A stretch of DNA of 64,000 bases, taken from Anaerobacillus alkalidiazotrophicus. GTDB lineage: Bacteria > Bacillota > Bacilli > Bacillales_H > Anaerobacillaceae. Both the position numbers and the translations under genes were made by a program. The stretch spans positions 2,502 through 66,501 of the forward strand of contig NZ_MLQS01000018.1 of the NCBI RefSeq assembly GCF_001866055.1, given 5' to 3'. The notes under the pieces were generated by a model. The model was not told where the DNA came from. It worked only from the letters and a program-made list of their open reading frames with translations, and searched no databases. How positions within the stretch are numbered: position 1 is the first letter of the stretch; each line of letters starts with the position of its first letter. Shown piece by piece: positions 1 through 9,785 of the stretch.

Positions 1-30
1 TTTGTTTTATAGTGAAACTATGTAATACGA

Positions 31-165
31 AAGAGAACTCGTTCTAGCTTCGCTAGAACATCGAAAATTCAGATGGAGTCTCAACTCCAGAATGGAAGTT
101 CCCACCTACGCTACGCTTAGAGGTGGGGGTCTATGACCCTTAAGAACAAATCATTTGATTGAGAT
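31..165 (-). repeat. Family A palindromic repeat (IS200/IS605-like), copy 1
   Basis: About 130 bp shared with 17088-17224 and 52280-52414, which lie in the opposite orientation. Read on the minus strand it has a short AATCA/TGATT-type hairpin, then CTTAAGGGTCATAGACCCCC, a CCCACCT/AGGTGGG hairpin, a GGAGT/ACTCC hairpin and a GTTCTAGC/GCTAGAAC hairpin. This copy lacks four bases in the central hairpin arm. Serial foldback hairpins without a transposase resemble ends of IS200/IS605-type elements or their non-autonomous derivatives. That assignment is inference. Confidence 0.7.
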
Positions 166-295
166 TACATGTACTGTCCTGTGAAGAAGCCTGAAATGGA
201 AAGGGGAGTTAAATGTAAATAGCTCAGGTTTATTTCGCTACGTTTGTTTATGAAATTCATTAAAATGACTAAAAATAAGCTTGCAAAAAAACAAT

Positions 296-313
296 TATGT
301 AATATATTACATA
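296..313. promoter_or_regulatory. Perfect palindromic operator TATGTAATATATTACATA upstream of the MarR gene
   Basis: This 18-bp perfect palindrome ends 16 bases before the proposed GTG start of the MarR-family regulator, so autorepression is likely. The identical 18-mer recurs at 11690-11707 in front of the flavodoxin gene, and a core of it occurs at 843-852. MarR dimers typically bind 16-20 bp palindromes. Confidence 0.75.
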
Positions 314-329
314 TATAGAGGTGATGAAA

Positions 330-779
330 GTGCGTGAAACAATAGATGAACAAAAATATATATTTGGAGCATTATTTATATTAGCAAACAAGCTTCAAGT
401 AAAAGGAGACCAAATGCTTGAAGATGATGGGATGACACTTCGGCAGTGGTTTTTAACCGTTATGATTCTTCAATTTAAAGATCGGCCTCCAACACTAACT
501 GAAGTGGCAAACCTTATGGGAACATCTCACCAGAATGTGAAGCAAATAGCCAAAAAACTCGAAGAAAAAAACTTCTTAACGTTTATCAAAGACGAAAAAG
601 ATGGTCGCATTCTTCGCCTTCAACTGACTGAATTAAGTCGGAATTACTGGAACAAACGCGAACAAGATGGAGATCATTTTATTGAAAAATTGTTTGAACA
701 TGTAACCGATGAGGAGATCAAAACGATAGTCGCTGTCTTCAATAAACTATTTCAGTCTCTCGAAAATTGGCAAGAGTGA
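330..779 (+). CDS. MarR-family transcriptional regulator
   Basis: Protein of about 149 residues with the MarR winged-helix layout. An N-terminal dimerisation helix precedes the recognition region, which reads TLTEVANLMGTSHQNVKQIAKKLE, followed by the wing DEKDGRILRLQLT and a C-terminal dimerisation helix. GTG and ATG codons at 321 and 324 are also in frame. I prefer GTG at 330 because AGAGGTGAT sits about seven bases before it. The perfect palindrome at 296-313 suggests autorepression, and the same site upstream of the flavodoxin gene suggests a small regulon. The ligand is unknown. Confidence 0.9.
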   Translation: MRETIDEQKYIFGALFILANKLQVKGDQMLEDDGMTLRQWFLTVMILQFKDRPPTLTEVANLMGTSHQNVKQIAKKLEEKNFLTFIKDEKDGRILRLQLTELSRNYWNKREQDGDHFIEKLFEHVTDEEIKTIVAVFNKLFQSLENWQE

Positions 780-795
780 ACCCCGCTCTTTTTTG
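772..795 (+). terminator. Intrinsic terminator of the MarR gene
   Basis: A short AAGAG...CTCTT hairpin overlapping the stop codon is followed by a T run. The stem is weak. Confidence 0.5.
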
Positions 796-842
796 TTGCC
801 TTTGGAGACCTTTTGACCCGAATAAGAATTTGATTAAAAAGG

Positions 843-852
843 TAATATATTA
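843..852. promoter_or_regulatory. Partial MarR-type palindrome TAATATATTA
   Basis: The central ten bases of the 296-313 palindrome are repeated about 30 bases before the membrane-protein gene at 882, with imperfect outer arms. It may be a weaker site for the same regulator or simply AT-rich promoter sequence. Confidence 0.35.
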
Positions 853-881
853 TGTATTTTCAATAAAGAAAGGGTGATAAG

Positions 882-1688
882 ATGAAAAATATTTCGAGAG
901 TTTTTCTGAGAATTGGAATAGCTATTATGCTTTTAAGTGCAACACTTAGTTTAATAGGTTTATTGTGGGAGGAACTTTATCAAGATACTAATTTGTTAAT
1001 AGTAGAAGGTTGGTGGATGAACGACTGGGTCACTCTTTTACTAGCGGTACCACTTTTTGCGATTGCAATTTTTCTAGGGAAGAAAGGTTCAAAACATGGT
1101 TTCGGATTACTTGTAGGATTAATGATGTATACCGTCTATAATTATTCTTTTTATTTATTTGGTGCTGCTTTCAACGCAGTGTTCTTAGGTTATGTTGTTG
1201 TGTTTGTTCTTGGGTTATTTGGTCTATTAACTGGAGCTTTGACATTGTTCACCTTACTCAGAAAAGAAGACGTACCATCTATTAAAGTTGCGAGAGTCAT
1301 TAGTATTTATATGGTTGTCACTGCTTTGTTCCTATGTATAGGCTGGGTTGGACAGTGGCTAAGCTTTGTAGTAACAGGAACTACTCCAGCGTTAATGGAA
1401 CAACTTGAGGCGACAAATCATCTTGTAGCTGCACTAGATTTAACGTTTGTTGTGCCTTGGTTTATATTTGGTGCCGTTTTATTGTGGAAGTATCGTGTTT
1501 CTGGACTAATCGTTTCGTTGATGGTACACATGAAGACTGTTATTTATAATGTGATTTTGTTATGGAGTTCAATTTCTCAGCACACGTCAGGAGTTGAAGG
1601 AGCCATTGACTTTATCCCACTTTGGGGCTTCTTCTTCGTTGGATCATCTGCAGCCATGGTAGGATTGCTTCGATCGTTAAAAAAATAA
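882..1688 (+). CDS. Multi-pass membrane protein of unknown function
   Basis: A 268-residue protein with about seven or eight hydrophobic segments (roughly residues 8-30, 48-66, 73-98, 101-127, 137-165, 178-200, 206-230 and 240-265). It begins with a positively charged N-terminus (MKNISRVFLRIG), and AAAGAAAGGGTGATAAG provides the ribosome binding site. No motif lets me assign a transporter or enzyme family. It follows the MarR gene in the same direction, after a terminator and a partial copy of the MarR palindrome, so control by that regulator is plausible but unproven. Confidence 0.75.
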   Translation: MKNISRVFLRIGIAIMLLSATLSLIGLLWEELYQDTNLLIVEGWWMNDWVTLLLAVPLFAIAIFLGKKGSKHGFGLLVGLMMYTVYNYSFYLFGAAFNAVFLGYVVVFVLGLFGLLTGALTLFTLLRKEDVPSIKVARVISIYMVVTALFLCIGWVGQWLSFVVTGTTPALMEQLEATNHLVAALDLTFVVPWFIFGAVLLWKYRVSGLIVSLMVHMKTVIYNVILLWSSISQHTSGVEGAIDFIPLWGFFFVGSSAAMVGLLRSLKK

Positions 1689-1791
1689 TATGTGTTAGGT
1701 TTCTTCTTAAAAGGTTGCTAAAAATATAAAAGTGTATTGAGAGGACTCTCGTTCCGTTATTTTGCGAAAGTACTTTAATTTTGCACTTTTT

Positions 1792-1868
1792 CGGACACAG
1801 GATCCTTTATTCTGGTTTTAGTTAGCTGAAGTTTGATAATTTTGATCAAATAACTGATCTGGTGTCCG
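1792..1868. repeat. Family F short inverted-repeat element, copy 1
   Basis: It begins CGGACACAGGATCCTTTATT and ends GGATCTGGTGTCCG, so its ends are imperfect inverted repeats about 75 bp apart. A second copy lies at 18237-18314. Related fragments of the type CTCTGTCCG or TTCCGTTATT occur nearby and around 57130-57310. The rest of 1689-2105 shows no gene. Confidence 0.6.
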
Positions 1869-2012
1869 TAAGCACCACTATAATTCAATATTTTCGGTAA
1901 ATAGAGGAATGTATGTCCGCTTATTTTATAAAGCTCTTAGATAGTACTAAGTGAATGAAGAGAGTGGCAGCTTCCTAATCCGATCTAAAATTAATTATTT
2001 TTTTCTTGAACT

Positions 2013-2028
2013 TGTGACAAAGGTCACC
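2013..2028. promoter_or_regulatory. FNR/CRP-family box TGTGACAAAGGTCACC
   Basis: TGTGA-N6-TCAC matches the Bacillus Fnr consensus TGTGA-N6-TCACA except in the last base. It lies about 80 bases upstream of hcp, a gene typically switched on without oxygen or under nitrosative stress. The distance fits an activator site. Confidence 0.55.
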
Positions 2029-2105
2029 TCATAAATTTCTCCTAACTGATATTCTATTCTTAGCAAAAGAAAGCAAACAAGTTTTAGCAAGGGGGACTTT
2101 TATTA

Positions 2106-3764
2106 ATGAGTATGTTTTGTCATCAATGTCAAGAAGCTTTAAAAAATACTGGCTGTAATTTAGCGGCTGGGGTTTGTGGAAAAACAAGTGAGGTTGCAAA
2201 TCTTCAAGATTTATTAATTTATACATTGAAGGGTGTTGCAGAATTTAATCAACAAGCTCGTATTGCGGGGATTAATCAATTAAAAACAGATCGAATAATT
2301 TTAGATGGACTATTCACGACGATCACAAATGCTAACTTTGAAGATAGTTCGGTTGCGAATCGCATAGAAAAAGCACTAGAAGTACGCGATTCAATCAAAC
2401 AAGAATTAGTAGATAAAGGTGTTTTAAAAGACAAAGAATACCCTGACTATGCAACATGGGATGGTTCGTTTGCAGATTTTGAAAGAAAATCTGAGGAAAA
2501 GCAAGTCGGTATTTTGGCTACTGAAAATGAAGATGTACGTAGCTTACGTTCATTAATTTTATTTGGTTTAAAAGGAATGGCAGCTTACGCTAAACATGCA
2601 TTAAACCTAGGACATGAAGGCAATGAAATTTATGACTTTATCGAAAAAGCATTACTTGCTACTGAAGACGATTCGTTAACTGCTGACGAACTAGTTAGCT
2701 TAGTAATGGAAACAGGGAAATACGGTGTCGATGTAATGGCATTATTAGATAAAGCGAACACATCTAGCTTCGGTCACCCAGAAATGACAGAAGTAAAAAT
2801 TGATACACGTAACAATCCTGCTATTCTCGTAAGTGGTCATGACTTGAAAGATTTTGAGGAATTACTTCAACAAACAGAAGGAACAGGAGTCGACGTTTAC
2901 ACTCACTCTGAAATGCTTCCAGCAAACTATTATCCAGCGTTCAAAAAATATGAGCATTTCTATGGAAACTATGGAAACGCTTGGTGGAAACAAAAAGAAG
3001 AATTTGAAAGCTTTAATGGACCAATTCTCTTTACGACAAACTGTATCGTGCCGCCAAAAGGAAGCTATAAAGATCGAGTTTATACGACTGGTTCAGTAGC
3101 TTATCCTGGATTTAAGCACATTTCAGATCGTGAAGATGGTAAAACGAAAGATTTCTCTGAAATCATTGAACATGCGAAGAAATTACCTGCACCAACTACA
3201 ATTGAAGAAGGGACAATTGTTGGTGGATTTGCTCATAACCAAGTAACACAATTAGCTGATAAAGTTGTAGATGCAGTTAAAACTGGAGCAATCAAGAAAT
3301 TCTTTGTAATGGCAGGTTGTGACGGACGAATGAAGTCACGTGACTACTATTCAGAATTTGCACAAACTCTACCACAAGATACTGTGATTTTAACGGCTGG
3401 CTGTGCGAAGTACCGTTACAACAAACTACCTTTAGGTGACATCGGTGGTATCCCACGTGTTCTTGATGCTGGACAATGTAACGATTCGTATTCATTAGCT
3501 GTTGTAGCAATGAAATTAAAAGAAATCTTTGAATTAAACGACATTAACGAATTACCGATTGAATATAACCTAGCTTGGTATGAACAAAAAGCCGTAATCG
3601 TTTTATTAGCTCTATTATACCTAGGTGTGAAAGATATTAAATTAGGGCCAACACTACCAGCGTTCTTATCTCCAAACGTAGCGAAAGTTTTAGTGGAGAA
3701 CTTCGGAATTAGTGGTATTACTACTGTAGAAGAAGACATGGATGCGTTCATGGCTAAAGCATAA
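2106..3764 (+). CDS. hcp: Hydroxylamine reductase / hybrid-cluster protein Hcp
   Basis: A 552-residue cytoplasmic iron-sulfur protein that reduces hydroxylamine in vitro and acts mainly as an NO reductase or nitrosative-stress protein. Four N-terminal cysteines (C5, C8, C17, C24 in [20 protein letters not shown]) fit the proximal cubane cluster. Hybrid-cluster ligands are visible in [19 protein letters not shown] and AGQCNDSY. Length and motif order match the family. The start follows AAGGGGGAC. An Fnr-like box lies upstream and a strong terminator follows, so it is monocistronic. No hcr reductase gene is adjacent. Confidence 0.96.
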   Translation: MSMFCHQCQEALKNTGCNLAAGVCGKTSEVANLQDLLIYTLKGVAEFNQQARIAGINQLKTDRIILDGLFTTITNANFEDSSVANRIEKALEVRDSIKQELVDKGVLKDKEYPDYATWDGSFADFERKSEEKQVGILATENEDVRSLRSLILFGLKGMAAYAKHALNLGHEGNEIYDFIEKALLATEDDSLTADELVSLVMETGKYGVDVMALLDKANTSSFGHPEMTEVKIDTRNNPAILVSGHDLKDFEELLQQTEGTGVDVYTHSEMLPANYYPAFKKYEHFYGNYGNAWWKQKEEFESFNGPILFTTNCIVPPKGSYKDRVYTTGSVAYPGFKHISDREDGKTKDFSEIIEHAKKLPAPTTIEEGTIVGGFAHNQVTQLADKVVDAVKTGAIKKFFVMAGCDGRMKSRDYYSEFAQTLPQDTVILTAGCAKYRYNKLPLGDIGGIPRVLDAGQCNDSYSLAVVAMKLKEIFELNDINELPIEYNLAWYEQKAVIVLLALLYLGVKDIKLGPTLPAFLSPNVAKVLVENFGISGITTVEEDMDAFMAKA

Positions 3765-3769
3765 AATAA

Positions 3770-3815
3770 ACGAAAAACCCCAATTCCTTTTTATGATGGA
3801 ATTGGGGTTTTCGTT
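3770..3815 (+). terminator. Strong intrinsic terminator after hcp
   Basis: Long, nearly perfect hairpin: CGAAAAACCCCAATTCC pairs with GGAATTGGGGTTTTCG across an AT-rich loop, just after the hcp stop codon. Confidence 0.9.
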
Positions 3816-4139
3816 TATTATGAGCTTCTAAATATCAAGGTTAGAATGTTACCGATTACGTAAAATTTACGTGGTATTGTCCTTCGTGTTTAGAGGCAGA
3901 TATTCATAGGAATTTCCAATTTTCCATTTGATAAAATGAACGTTTATCGTATTTTTTCTCTTTTCATAATTTACTAATACTACGTATTGTACTGAGTTTT
4001 TTGCCGCAATTTACACCATAATATTTAAATAAATGGAAATGATAGGAATAATATCATTTTTCGTTTATAATAAAATTTTTGAAAGTTATTGATGTTTTGT
4101 CATTGAAAATTTGTTTATTAAAACGAAAGGAGATGGAAA
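3816..4139. other. AT-rich spacer before yhdT-panF
   Basis: No ORF, repeat or recognisable riboswitch was seen. The last bases hold AAAGGAGATGG, the ribosome binding site of the next gene. The promoter must lie here, but I cannot assign it with confidence. Confidence 0.5.
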
Positions 4140-4424
4140 ATGACTCAATTTGATAAAAAAAATGATCCTAGGTTTAAAATTGCCCATCGTGAAGCTTTGA
4201 TTGGTGTTGGACTAGTTATTTTTAATTTTATTTGGTGGTTTGGTTTTGCATATGGACTAGGTTCTACTCCAGTAGAAGAATACACGTATATTTTTGGATT
4301 ACCTGCATGGTTTTTTTATAGCTGCGTAGTTGGCTTAATTGTGATGATCTTTTTAGTTATCGTCATTGTAAAGAAGTTTTTTGTTGATGTAGATTTTGAG
4401 ACCGAAGCGGAGGATACTGAATGA
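4140..4424 (+). CDS. yhdT: YhdT-family small membrane protein (DUF997), partner of PanF
   Basis: A 94-residue protein with two membrane segments (about residues 22-42 and 56-80), a basic N-terminus and an acidic C-terminus. It resembles YhdT, the small protein encoded just before panF in many bacteria. Its last four bases (ATGA) are the start of panF, so the two are translationally coupled. Family knowledge links YhdT to sodium/pantothenate symport only by gene neighbourhood. Confidence 0.8.
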   Translation: MTQFDKKNDPRFKIAHREALIGVGLVIFNFIWWFGFAYGLGSTPVEEYTYIFGLPAWFFYSCVVGLIVMIFLVIVIVKKFFVDVDFETEAEDTE

Positions 4425-5866
4425 ATTGGTCGGTTATTATTCCATTAATTATTTTCTTAGTTATCATATTTGGGATTGGATTTTGGTCTTCATTTCATTT
4501 AAAGAAGACGAATAATTTTTTACAAGAGTACTTTTTAGGTAGTCGTGAGTTGGGTGGGTTCATACTAGCAATGACGATGATTGCAACATATGGAAGTGCA
4601 AGTAGTTTTATTGGTGGGCCTGGGGCTGCTTATACACAAGGTTTAGGGTGGGTTTTACTTGCTATGATTCAAGTGGCGACAGGGTATTTTGTTTTGATGA
4701 TACTTGGAAAGAAATTTGCTATTTATGCAAGAAAATATAAAGCGATAACTTTAATTGATTTTTTACGAAAAAGATATGATAACAGCAAATGGCTCGTATT
4801 AGTGTCAGCCTTTAGTATTATCATTTTCCTATTTTCAGCTATGGCTGCACAATGGGTTGGCGGAGCAAGATTAATTTCATCACTAACAGGATTAACTTAC
4901 TCATCAGCTTTGTTCATTTTTGCGATTGCAGTTTTACTTTATGTTATTATTGGTGGATTTAGAGCAGTTGCTGTTACGGACTTACTTCAAGGGATTGTCA
5001 TGTTTGTCGGAACGTTAATTATTCTAATCGGTACAATTGTCGCAGGTGGCGGAATTCCGAATATCATGGCTACTTTAGTGGCTGAAAATCCTAATCTTGT
5101 AACGCCGTTTGGACATGATGGTGGTTTATCACCAGCTTATGTTTCGTCTTTTTGGATTTTAGTCGGCGTCGGAGTTGTTGCTTTACCACAAGTAACCGTT
5201 CGGGCAATGTCTTATAAAAATTCGAAGGCCATGCACCGAGCATTAATTATCGGTACGATTGTCGTAGGCTTTATTATGCTTGGCATGCATCTAACAGGTG
5301 TGTTTGCAAGAGCAGTTCTACCAGGAATTGAAGTAGGGGACACGGTTATGCCATTGATTGCGATGGAAGTACTCCCACCTTGGGTTGCGGGAATAGTTTT
5401 AGCTGCTCCAATGGCAGCAATCATGTCAACAGTGGACTCATTGTTATTACTTGTTAGTTCGACAGTTGTGAAAGATGTTTATATGAACTATATCAAACCC
5501 CAAGCCTCAATAAAGGAAGTAAAACGAGTAAGTTTTGGTGTCACAGCAGTATTAGGTGTACTCGTATTTATCATGGCACTAAGTCCACCTAACTTATTAA
5601 TTTGGCTAAATTTATTCGCGTTTGGTGGCCTGCAAGCAACATTTATCTGGCCAGTGATAATGGGTCTTTATTGGCAAAGAGGAAATAAATATGGTGCCAT
5701 TGCTTCAATGGTTGTTGGAATTAGTTCCTATATATTAATCCATACATATTATCCAAATTTATTTGGCGTTCATACCGTGGTTTTTCCGATTGTCTTTTCA
5801 TTGTTAGCCTTTGTAGGTTTTAGTTTGCTAACAAAACAAAGTAGAGAGGAACAGCTGTCGGCTTAG
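4421..5866 (+). CDS. panF: Sodium/pantothenate symporter PanF
   Basis: A 481-residue member of the sodium:solute symporter family with about 12-13 membrane helices. It imports pantothenate, the CoA precursor, with Na+. Visible family signatures are GSASSFIGGPGAAYTQGLGW, VIIGGFRAVAVTDLLQG and the sodium-site region APMAAIMSTVDSLLLL. Coupling to yhdT by a four-base overlap supports PanF over other family members. A terminator-like hairpin lies at 6022-6062. Confidence 0.9.
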   Translation: MNWSVIIPLIIFLVIIFGIGFWSSFHLKKTNNFLQEYFLGSRELGGFILAMTMIATYGSASSFIGGPGAAYTQGLGWVLLAMIQVATGYFVLMILGKKFAIYARKYKAITLIDFLRKRYDNSKWLVLVSAFSIIIFLFSAMAAQWVGGARLISSLTGLTYSSALFIFAIAVLLYVIIGGFRAVAVTDLLQGIVMFVGTLIILIGTIVAGGGIPNIMATLVAENPNLVTPFGHDGGLSPAYVSSFWILVGVGVVALPQVTVRAMSYKNSKAMHRALIIGTIVVGFIMLGMHLTGVFARAVLPGIEVGDTVMPLIAMEVLPPWVAGIVLAAPMAAIMSTVDSLLLLVSSTVVKDVYMNYIKPQASIKEVKRVSFGVTAVLGVLVFIMALSPPNLLIWLNLFAFGGLQATFIWPVIMGLYWQRGNKYGAIASMVVGISSYILIHTYYPNLFGVHTVVFPIVFSLLAFVGFSLLTKQSREEQLSA

Positions 5867-6021
5867 GTATTAGCAGCACACTAGGAATAAAAATGATGTC
5901 AATTTATCATTAATAAGTGATTACTGACAAAACAAAAGGTAGGCTTATCACCAAATATTTGAAAATATAATTTTTAGGTTGTTTGTATTTAATCAATGAG
6001 CTGCTCAAAATAAATTATAAT

Positions 6022-6062
6022 AAAAAGGATGTTACAAAATTTGTATGTAACATCCTTTATTA
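6022..6062. terminator. Bidirectional-looking terminator between panF and the YIEGIA pair
   Basis: AGGATGTTACA pairs with TGTAACATCCT, flanked by A-rich sequence on the left and T-rich on the right. It could stop transcription of panF and of the convergent minus-strand genes. Confidence 0.75.
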
Positions 6063-6125
6063 CTTGACGGGCGCACGGATCCATTAATTATAAAAAAGTG
6101 ATGATGATTGCCAATGAAAATGGTG

Positions 6126-6326
6126 TTATTTTTTAATAATCAAATAGTCCCCGCTTTTAAGTTCAAGAATATCTGCTAAAAAAGCTTCAGCAATTGCTTC
6201 GGAAAATTCAACTACTTCATCTTTATCCCTTGCTAATATCGAGAGAGGGGCCCCACCTAGATACCTATCTTTATCAGTTGTGATAAATGCGAGAATCCCT
6301 TGGATCCTTCCAGCTGATTGTCCCAT
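6126..6326 (-). CDS. Small partner protein of the YIEGIA family (capping-complex-type subunit)
   Basis: A 66-residue protein containing AGRIQGILAFITTDKDRYLGGAPLSI. Such small proteins are regularly encoded directly after YIEGIA-family genes and have been annotated as a capping-complex subunit for YIEGIA. Its start overlaps the stop of the upstream gene by one base, so the two are coupled. No enzyme motif is visible, and the biochemical role is unknown to me. Confidence 0.7.
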   Translation of the reverse strand: MGQSAGRIQGILAFITTDKDRYLGGAPLSILARDKDEVVEFSEAIAEAFLADILELKSGDYLIIKK

Positions 6327-7252
6327 TATTTATTCGCCCCCAGTGTTGTATTTAATAATTCAGGATTTTTCTTAACAGTTTCTAATATTGGAGTAAGTAA
6401 AATCGTTTCTTTTAGCAAGTCAAAGTTTTTAATAATTGGTACTACTGCGATAACAATGGTTCCTTTTCCAGGGTCCTGAACACTATATAATTTCTTTTGT
6501 CCTAGTCTTCTAGTTACCTCAAATATAATTGCTTGCCTTTGCCCACCATTTAGCAAAGGAATTAAATAGTGTTCTTCATTTGGTTTGATAACAGCAGCGA
6601 TACCATCATTTAAAAACCAGTCTTTGGCTTCCTCTCTACCCATTAGATGAGAAACGAAATTTCCATTGACATACAAATCAGATCCTTTAATTTCCATTTT
6701 CCCTTCCGTTACAGTAGCAATATCTCTTACTTTTTGTCTTGATGTAAAACGTTTTAGGAGATAATAGATAATAAAACCTACGATGGAGCCTGAGGCTACT
6801 TGGATCCAGAAATCAACCTCTAAAAAGTGTTGAATTAATTGGATAGTTAGCGCAGTTGAAAAGGAAACAAGAAATACGATATAGTTTCTTGCTTCAAATA
6901 TTTTTGAGATCCCGTCAATATATGCATTTCCTCGTTTCGTAAACTCTTCTCCTTCAAGGTCCATTAAGCTTTCTCTTTCAATTTTACGAACTTCTCTAAA
7001 ATGTTGAATAGCTAAGGCGAGAAATGTAACAGCTGTGAATTCTTTTTCCATTAAAGCGGGAATAATGAACGCTCCGATTCCTGCTGCTAGTGCTCCTGTA
7101 ACAATATGTATTAAGTAACCATTAGGATAGTTCGGATACTGCCGATAATCTAGTTTAATCGAAATGATACGTGCAATTGTTCCGATAACGGTTGCTGTAA
7201 TGATAATAACTAAAATTTCTGGTGATATAACGTCATTGTTATTTGGCATCAT
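6326..7252 (-). CDS. YIEGIA-family membrane protein
   Basis: A 308-residue protein with membrane segments at about residues 11-28, 47-64, 68-82, 128-146 and 148-166, followed by a soluble C-terminal half. The family-naming motif appears as AYIDGISKIFEARNYIV, a conservative variant of YIEGIA. The family is largely restricted to sporeformers and its function is not established. The start is the first of two tandem ATG codons after AGGAG. It is divergent from the molybdo-hydroxylase operon across about 200 bp. Confidence 0.75.
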   Translation of the reverse strand: MMPNNNDVISPEILVIIITATVIGTIARIISIKLDYRQYPNYPNGYLIHIVTGALAAGIGAFIIPALMEKEFTAVTFLALAIQHFREVRKIERESLMDLEGEEFTKRGNAYIDGISKIFEARNYIVFLVSFSTALTIQLIQHFLEVDFWIQVASGSIVGFIIYYLLKRFTSRQKVRDIATVTEGKMEIKGSDLYVNGNFVSHLMGREEAKDWFLNDGIAAVIKPNEEHYLIPLLNGGQRQAIIFEVTRRLGQKKLYSVQDPGKGTIVIAVVPIIKNFDLLKETILLTPILETVKKNPELLNTTLGANK

Positions 7253-7460
7253 ATAAAGCTCCTAATTAAGAATTGGTTTATAAATAAAAGAAAATCGATT
7301 ATTAGGTTATGTTTTTTAGGAATTTCTATGCAATAACAAAATTTTAATCTGAGTTGGCATTTTCTAGTAAGGGGCGAATGAATAAGAAAAGTAAAGGAAT
7401 AATAAACCAATGTACAACTACATAGAAAATTGGATTTTGTTTTAAAGGTGGTGTTATTTG

Positions 7461-9785
7461 ATGAGTTGGAGTGTAGGAAAGAGCATTTATCGAAAAGATT
7501 CTTTTGAAAAAGTAACTGGAACAGCGAAATATACCGATGATTATTCATCTACTAATATGTTACATGTGAAATTGGTTGTGAGTTCATATGCACATGCAAA
7601 AATAAAAGGAATTGATATATCAAAGGCTCGAGAAGTGATTGGAGTAAGAGCCATCATTATTGGACAACCACAGCCTCTTACAGGAGAAGAAATTAAAGAT
7701 CGTCCACCAATTGCCTATGATCGAGTCCGTTATCATGGGGAACCTGTTGCGGCAATAGTAGCAGATACTCCGGTACAAGCAAAAAAGGCTGCAGACTTAG
7801 TAAAGGTGACATATGAACCGTTACCAGTTATAAACTCACCAACTGACGCGCTTCTTAACGATGCTCCATTAGTACATGAGAATTTAGAAAATTATGTAAA
7901 GATTGAACATGTTTATCCAGAACCAAATTCGAATATTGCAGATCGAATAAAAATTCGAAAGGGGAATGTAGAAAAAGGTTGGGATGAAAGTGATGTTCAG
8001 ATTGAGGCTAACTTTTCCTTTTCTCCTTCAGACCATATTGCAATGGAAACTAGATGCGTGACAGCAGAAATACGTTCAGATGGTTTTGTTGTATTTTCCT
8101 CTGCTACTCAATCACCTTATATGATAAAAAAGTTAGTAAGTAATTATTTCAATCTAGAGGAAGGGAAAATTATTGTTAATACACCATTAGTAGGTGGTGG
8201 GTATGGTGGGAAAGTAGCGATTCAACTTGAACTAATAGCCTATATGGCCACACTTGCTGTTGGGGGAAGGCCTGTTAAACTGTTAAATTCAAGAGAAGAA
8301 GATATGATTACTTCTCCTGTACATATCGGATTAGATGCAAATATAAAACTTGGAGCGACAGGAGATGGAAAGTTAACTGTTGCAGAAATTTTGTATATGT
8401 TTGATAGTGGTGCATACTCTGACAAAGGTGTAACAATCAGTCGAGCAGCTGCCGTTACTTGCACTGGCCCTTATCAAATCGAAAATATTTGGTGCGATTC
8501 TCTTTGTGTTTATACAAACCATCCATATGCAACCGCTTATAGGGGTTTTAGTCATTCTGAAATTTTATTTGCTTTCGAACGAGCACTTGATATGTTAGCA
8601 CAAAAATTAAATATTGATCCATTCGTGTTAAGGAAAAAAAATGCATTTTTGCCAGGACATATAACACCTACGCAAATCAGGCTAAATCAGAGTACGATTG
8701 GGAATTTACCAGAATGTATAGATCGATTACAACAATTGATGAATTGGAAAGAAGGACAAATTGTAAAAGTCGATGAGCGAAAAATTAGAGCAAAGGGAAT
8801 CAGTTGTTTTTGGAAAACATCTACAATAGATTCTGATGCGAGTTCAGGTGTCACAATTACTTTTAATCGAGATGGTAGTGTTAATATAATTTCAGGCATT
8901 GTTGAGATTGGAACAGGAACAAAAACGATCCTCGCACAATTACTTGCAGAGAAGCTCAAAATGGATATTAATAAGATTTTTGTGAAAATGGAAGTAGATA
9001 CACAATCAACTCCTGAACATTGGAAAACAGTCGCAAGTAGAGGTACTTTGATGGCTGGCAGAGCTTTACTAAAAGCTGCCGAAGATGCTGTTGAACAATT
9101 AAAGGATATTGCTTCACGAGTGTTAATGTGTGCACCTGATGACCTTGAGGTAGGTGGAGATAAAGTTTACGTGAGAGATGAGCCAGATACTTTTGTCCAT
9201 TTGAAAGACGTTTGCCATGGATATAAATACCCTAGTGGATATGCGATTGGTAAACAGGTTATTGGTAGAGGTAATTATATGTTGCGACATTTAACTCATC
9301 TTGATCATGAAACCGGGACTGGCAAACCTGGACCTGAATATACGGTGGGGGCCCAAGGTGTAGAGGTTGAATTTGATACGAGAGATTTTACTTATAAAGT
9401 ATTGAGCGCATATTCAGTAATTGATGTAGGAAAAGTGTTAAATAACAAAGCTGCAAAAGGGCAAGTAATGGGTGCCATGGCTATGGGATTAAATTTTGGT
9501 AGCAGTGAAACATTTGTGTTCGATGATGAAGGAAAGGTGCTAAACAACCGACTTCGCACATATGTTCCATTTCGGTATGGAGATCATCCGAAATATATCG
9601 TTCATTTATTGGAAACGCCTCATATGGATGGCCCTTATGGTGCTCGTGGTATAGGTGAACACGGGTTGATTGGAATGCCAGCAGCCTTAGCTAATAGTTT
9701 ATCAATTGCAGCTGGTGTTGACTTAAATAAACTGCCACTAACTCCAGAATTAATTTGGAAGGAAAAAAGGCGGTGTAAGAAATGA
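7461..9785 (+). CDS. Xanthine dehydrogenase-type molybdopterin-binding large subunit
   Basis: A 774-residue catalytic subunit of a molybdo-hydroxylase. The N-terminal part (about residues 15-125) is the a/b hammerhead domain and the rest is the molybdopterin domain, with GGGYGGK, AYRGFSHSE and the active-site loop GARGIGEHG, whose Glu is the catalytic base. The AYRGF loop is xanthine-dehydrogenase-like and not the CO-dehydrogenase AYRCSFR type. ATG 7461 follows AAAGGTGGTG. Genes for the FAD and 2Fe-2S subunits follow with overlaps. The substrate (purine, aldehyde or N-heterocycle) cannot be fixed. Confidence 0.9.
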   Translation: MSWSVGKSIYRKDSFEKVTGTAKYTDDYSSTNMLHVKLVVSSYAHAKIKGIDISKAREVIGVRAIIIGQPQPLTGEEIKDRPPIAYDRVRYHGEPVAAIVADTPVQAKKAADLVKVTYEPLPVINSPTDALLNDAPLVHENLENYVKIEHVYPEPNSNIADRIKIRKGNVEKGWDESDVQIEANFSFSPSDHIAMETRCVTAEIRSDGFVVFSSATQSPYMIKKLVSNYFNLEEGKIIVNTPLVGGGYGGKVAIQLELIAYMATLAVGGRPVKLLNSREEDMITSPVHIGLDANIKLGATGDGKLTVAEILYMFDSGAYSDKGVTISRAAAVTCTGPYQIENIWCDSLCVYTNHPYATAYRGFSHSEILFAFERALDMLAQKLNIDPFVLRKKNAFLPGHITPTQIRLNQSTIGNLPECIDRLQQLMNWKEGQIVKVDERKIRAKGISCFWKTSTIDSDASSGVTITFNRDGSVNIISGIVEIGTGTKTILAQLLAEKLKMDINKIFVKMEVDTQSTPEHWKTVASRGTLMAGRALLKAAEDAVEQLKDIASRVLMCAPDDLEVGGDKVYVRDEPDTFVHLKDVCHGYKYPSGYAIGKQVIGRGNYMLRHLTHLDHETGTGKPGPEYTVGAQGVEVEFDTRDFTYKVLSAYSVIDVGKVLNNKAAKGQVMGAMAMGLNFGSSETFVFDDEGKVLNNRLRTYVPFRYGDHPKYIVHLLETPHMDGPYGARGIGEHGLIGMPAALANSLSIAAGVDLNKLPLTPELIWKEKRRCKK

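Noticed and set aside
7249..7548. Minus-strand ORF of 99 codons between the YIEGIA and molybdo-hydroxylase genes
   Set aside because: It overlaps the start of the hydroxylase gene and has low-complexity AT-derived composition and no ribosome binding site.
8240..8959. Antisense ORFs inside the molybdo-hydroxylase gene and similar shadow frames in hcp, panF, cadA, guaC and ppc
   Set aside because: No ribosome binding sites, compositions follow the complementary strand of clear genes, and no recognisable domains.
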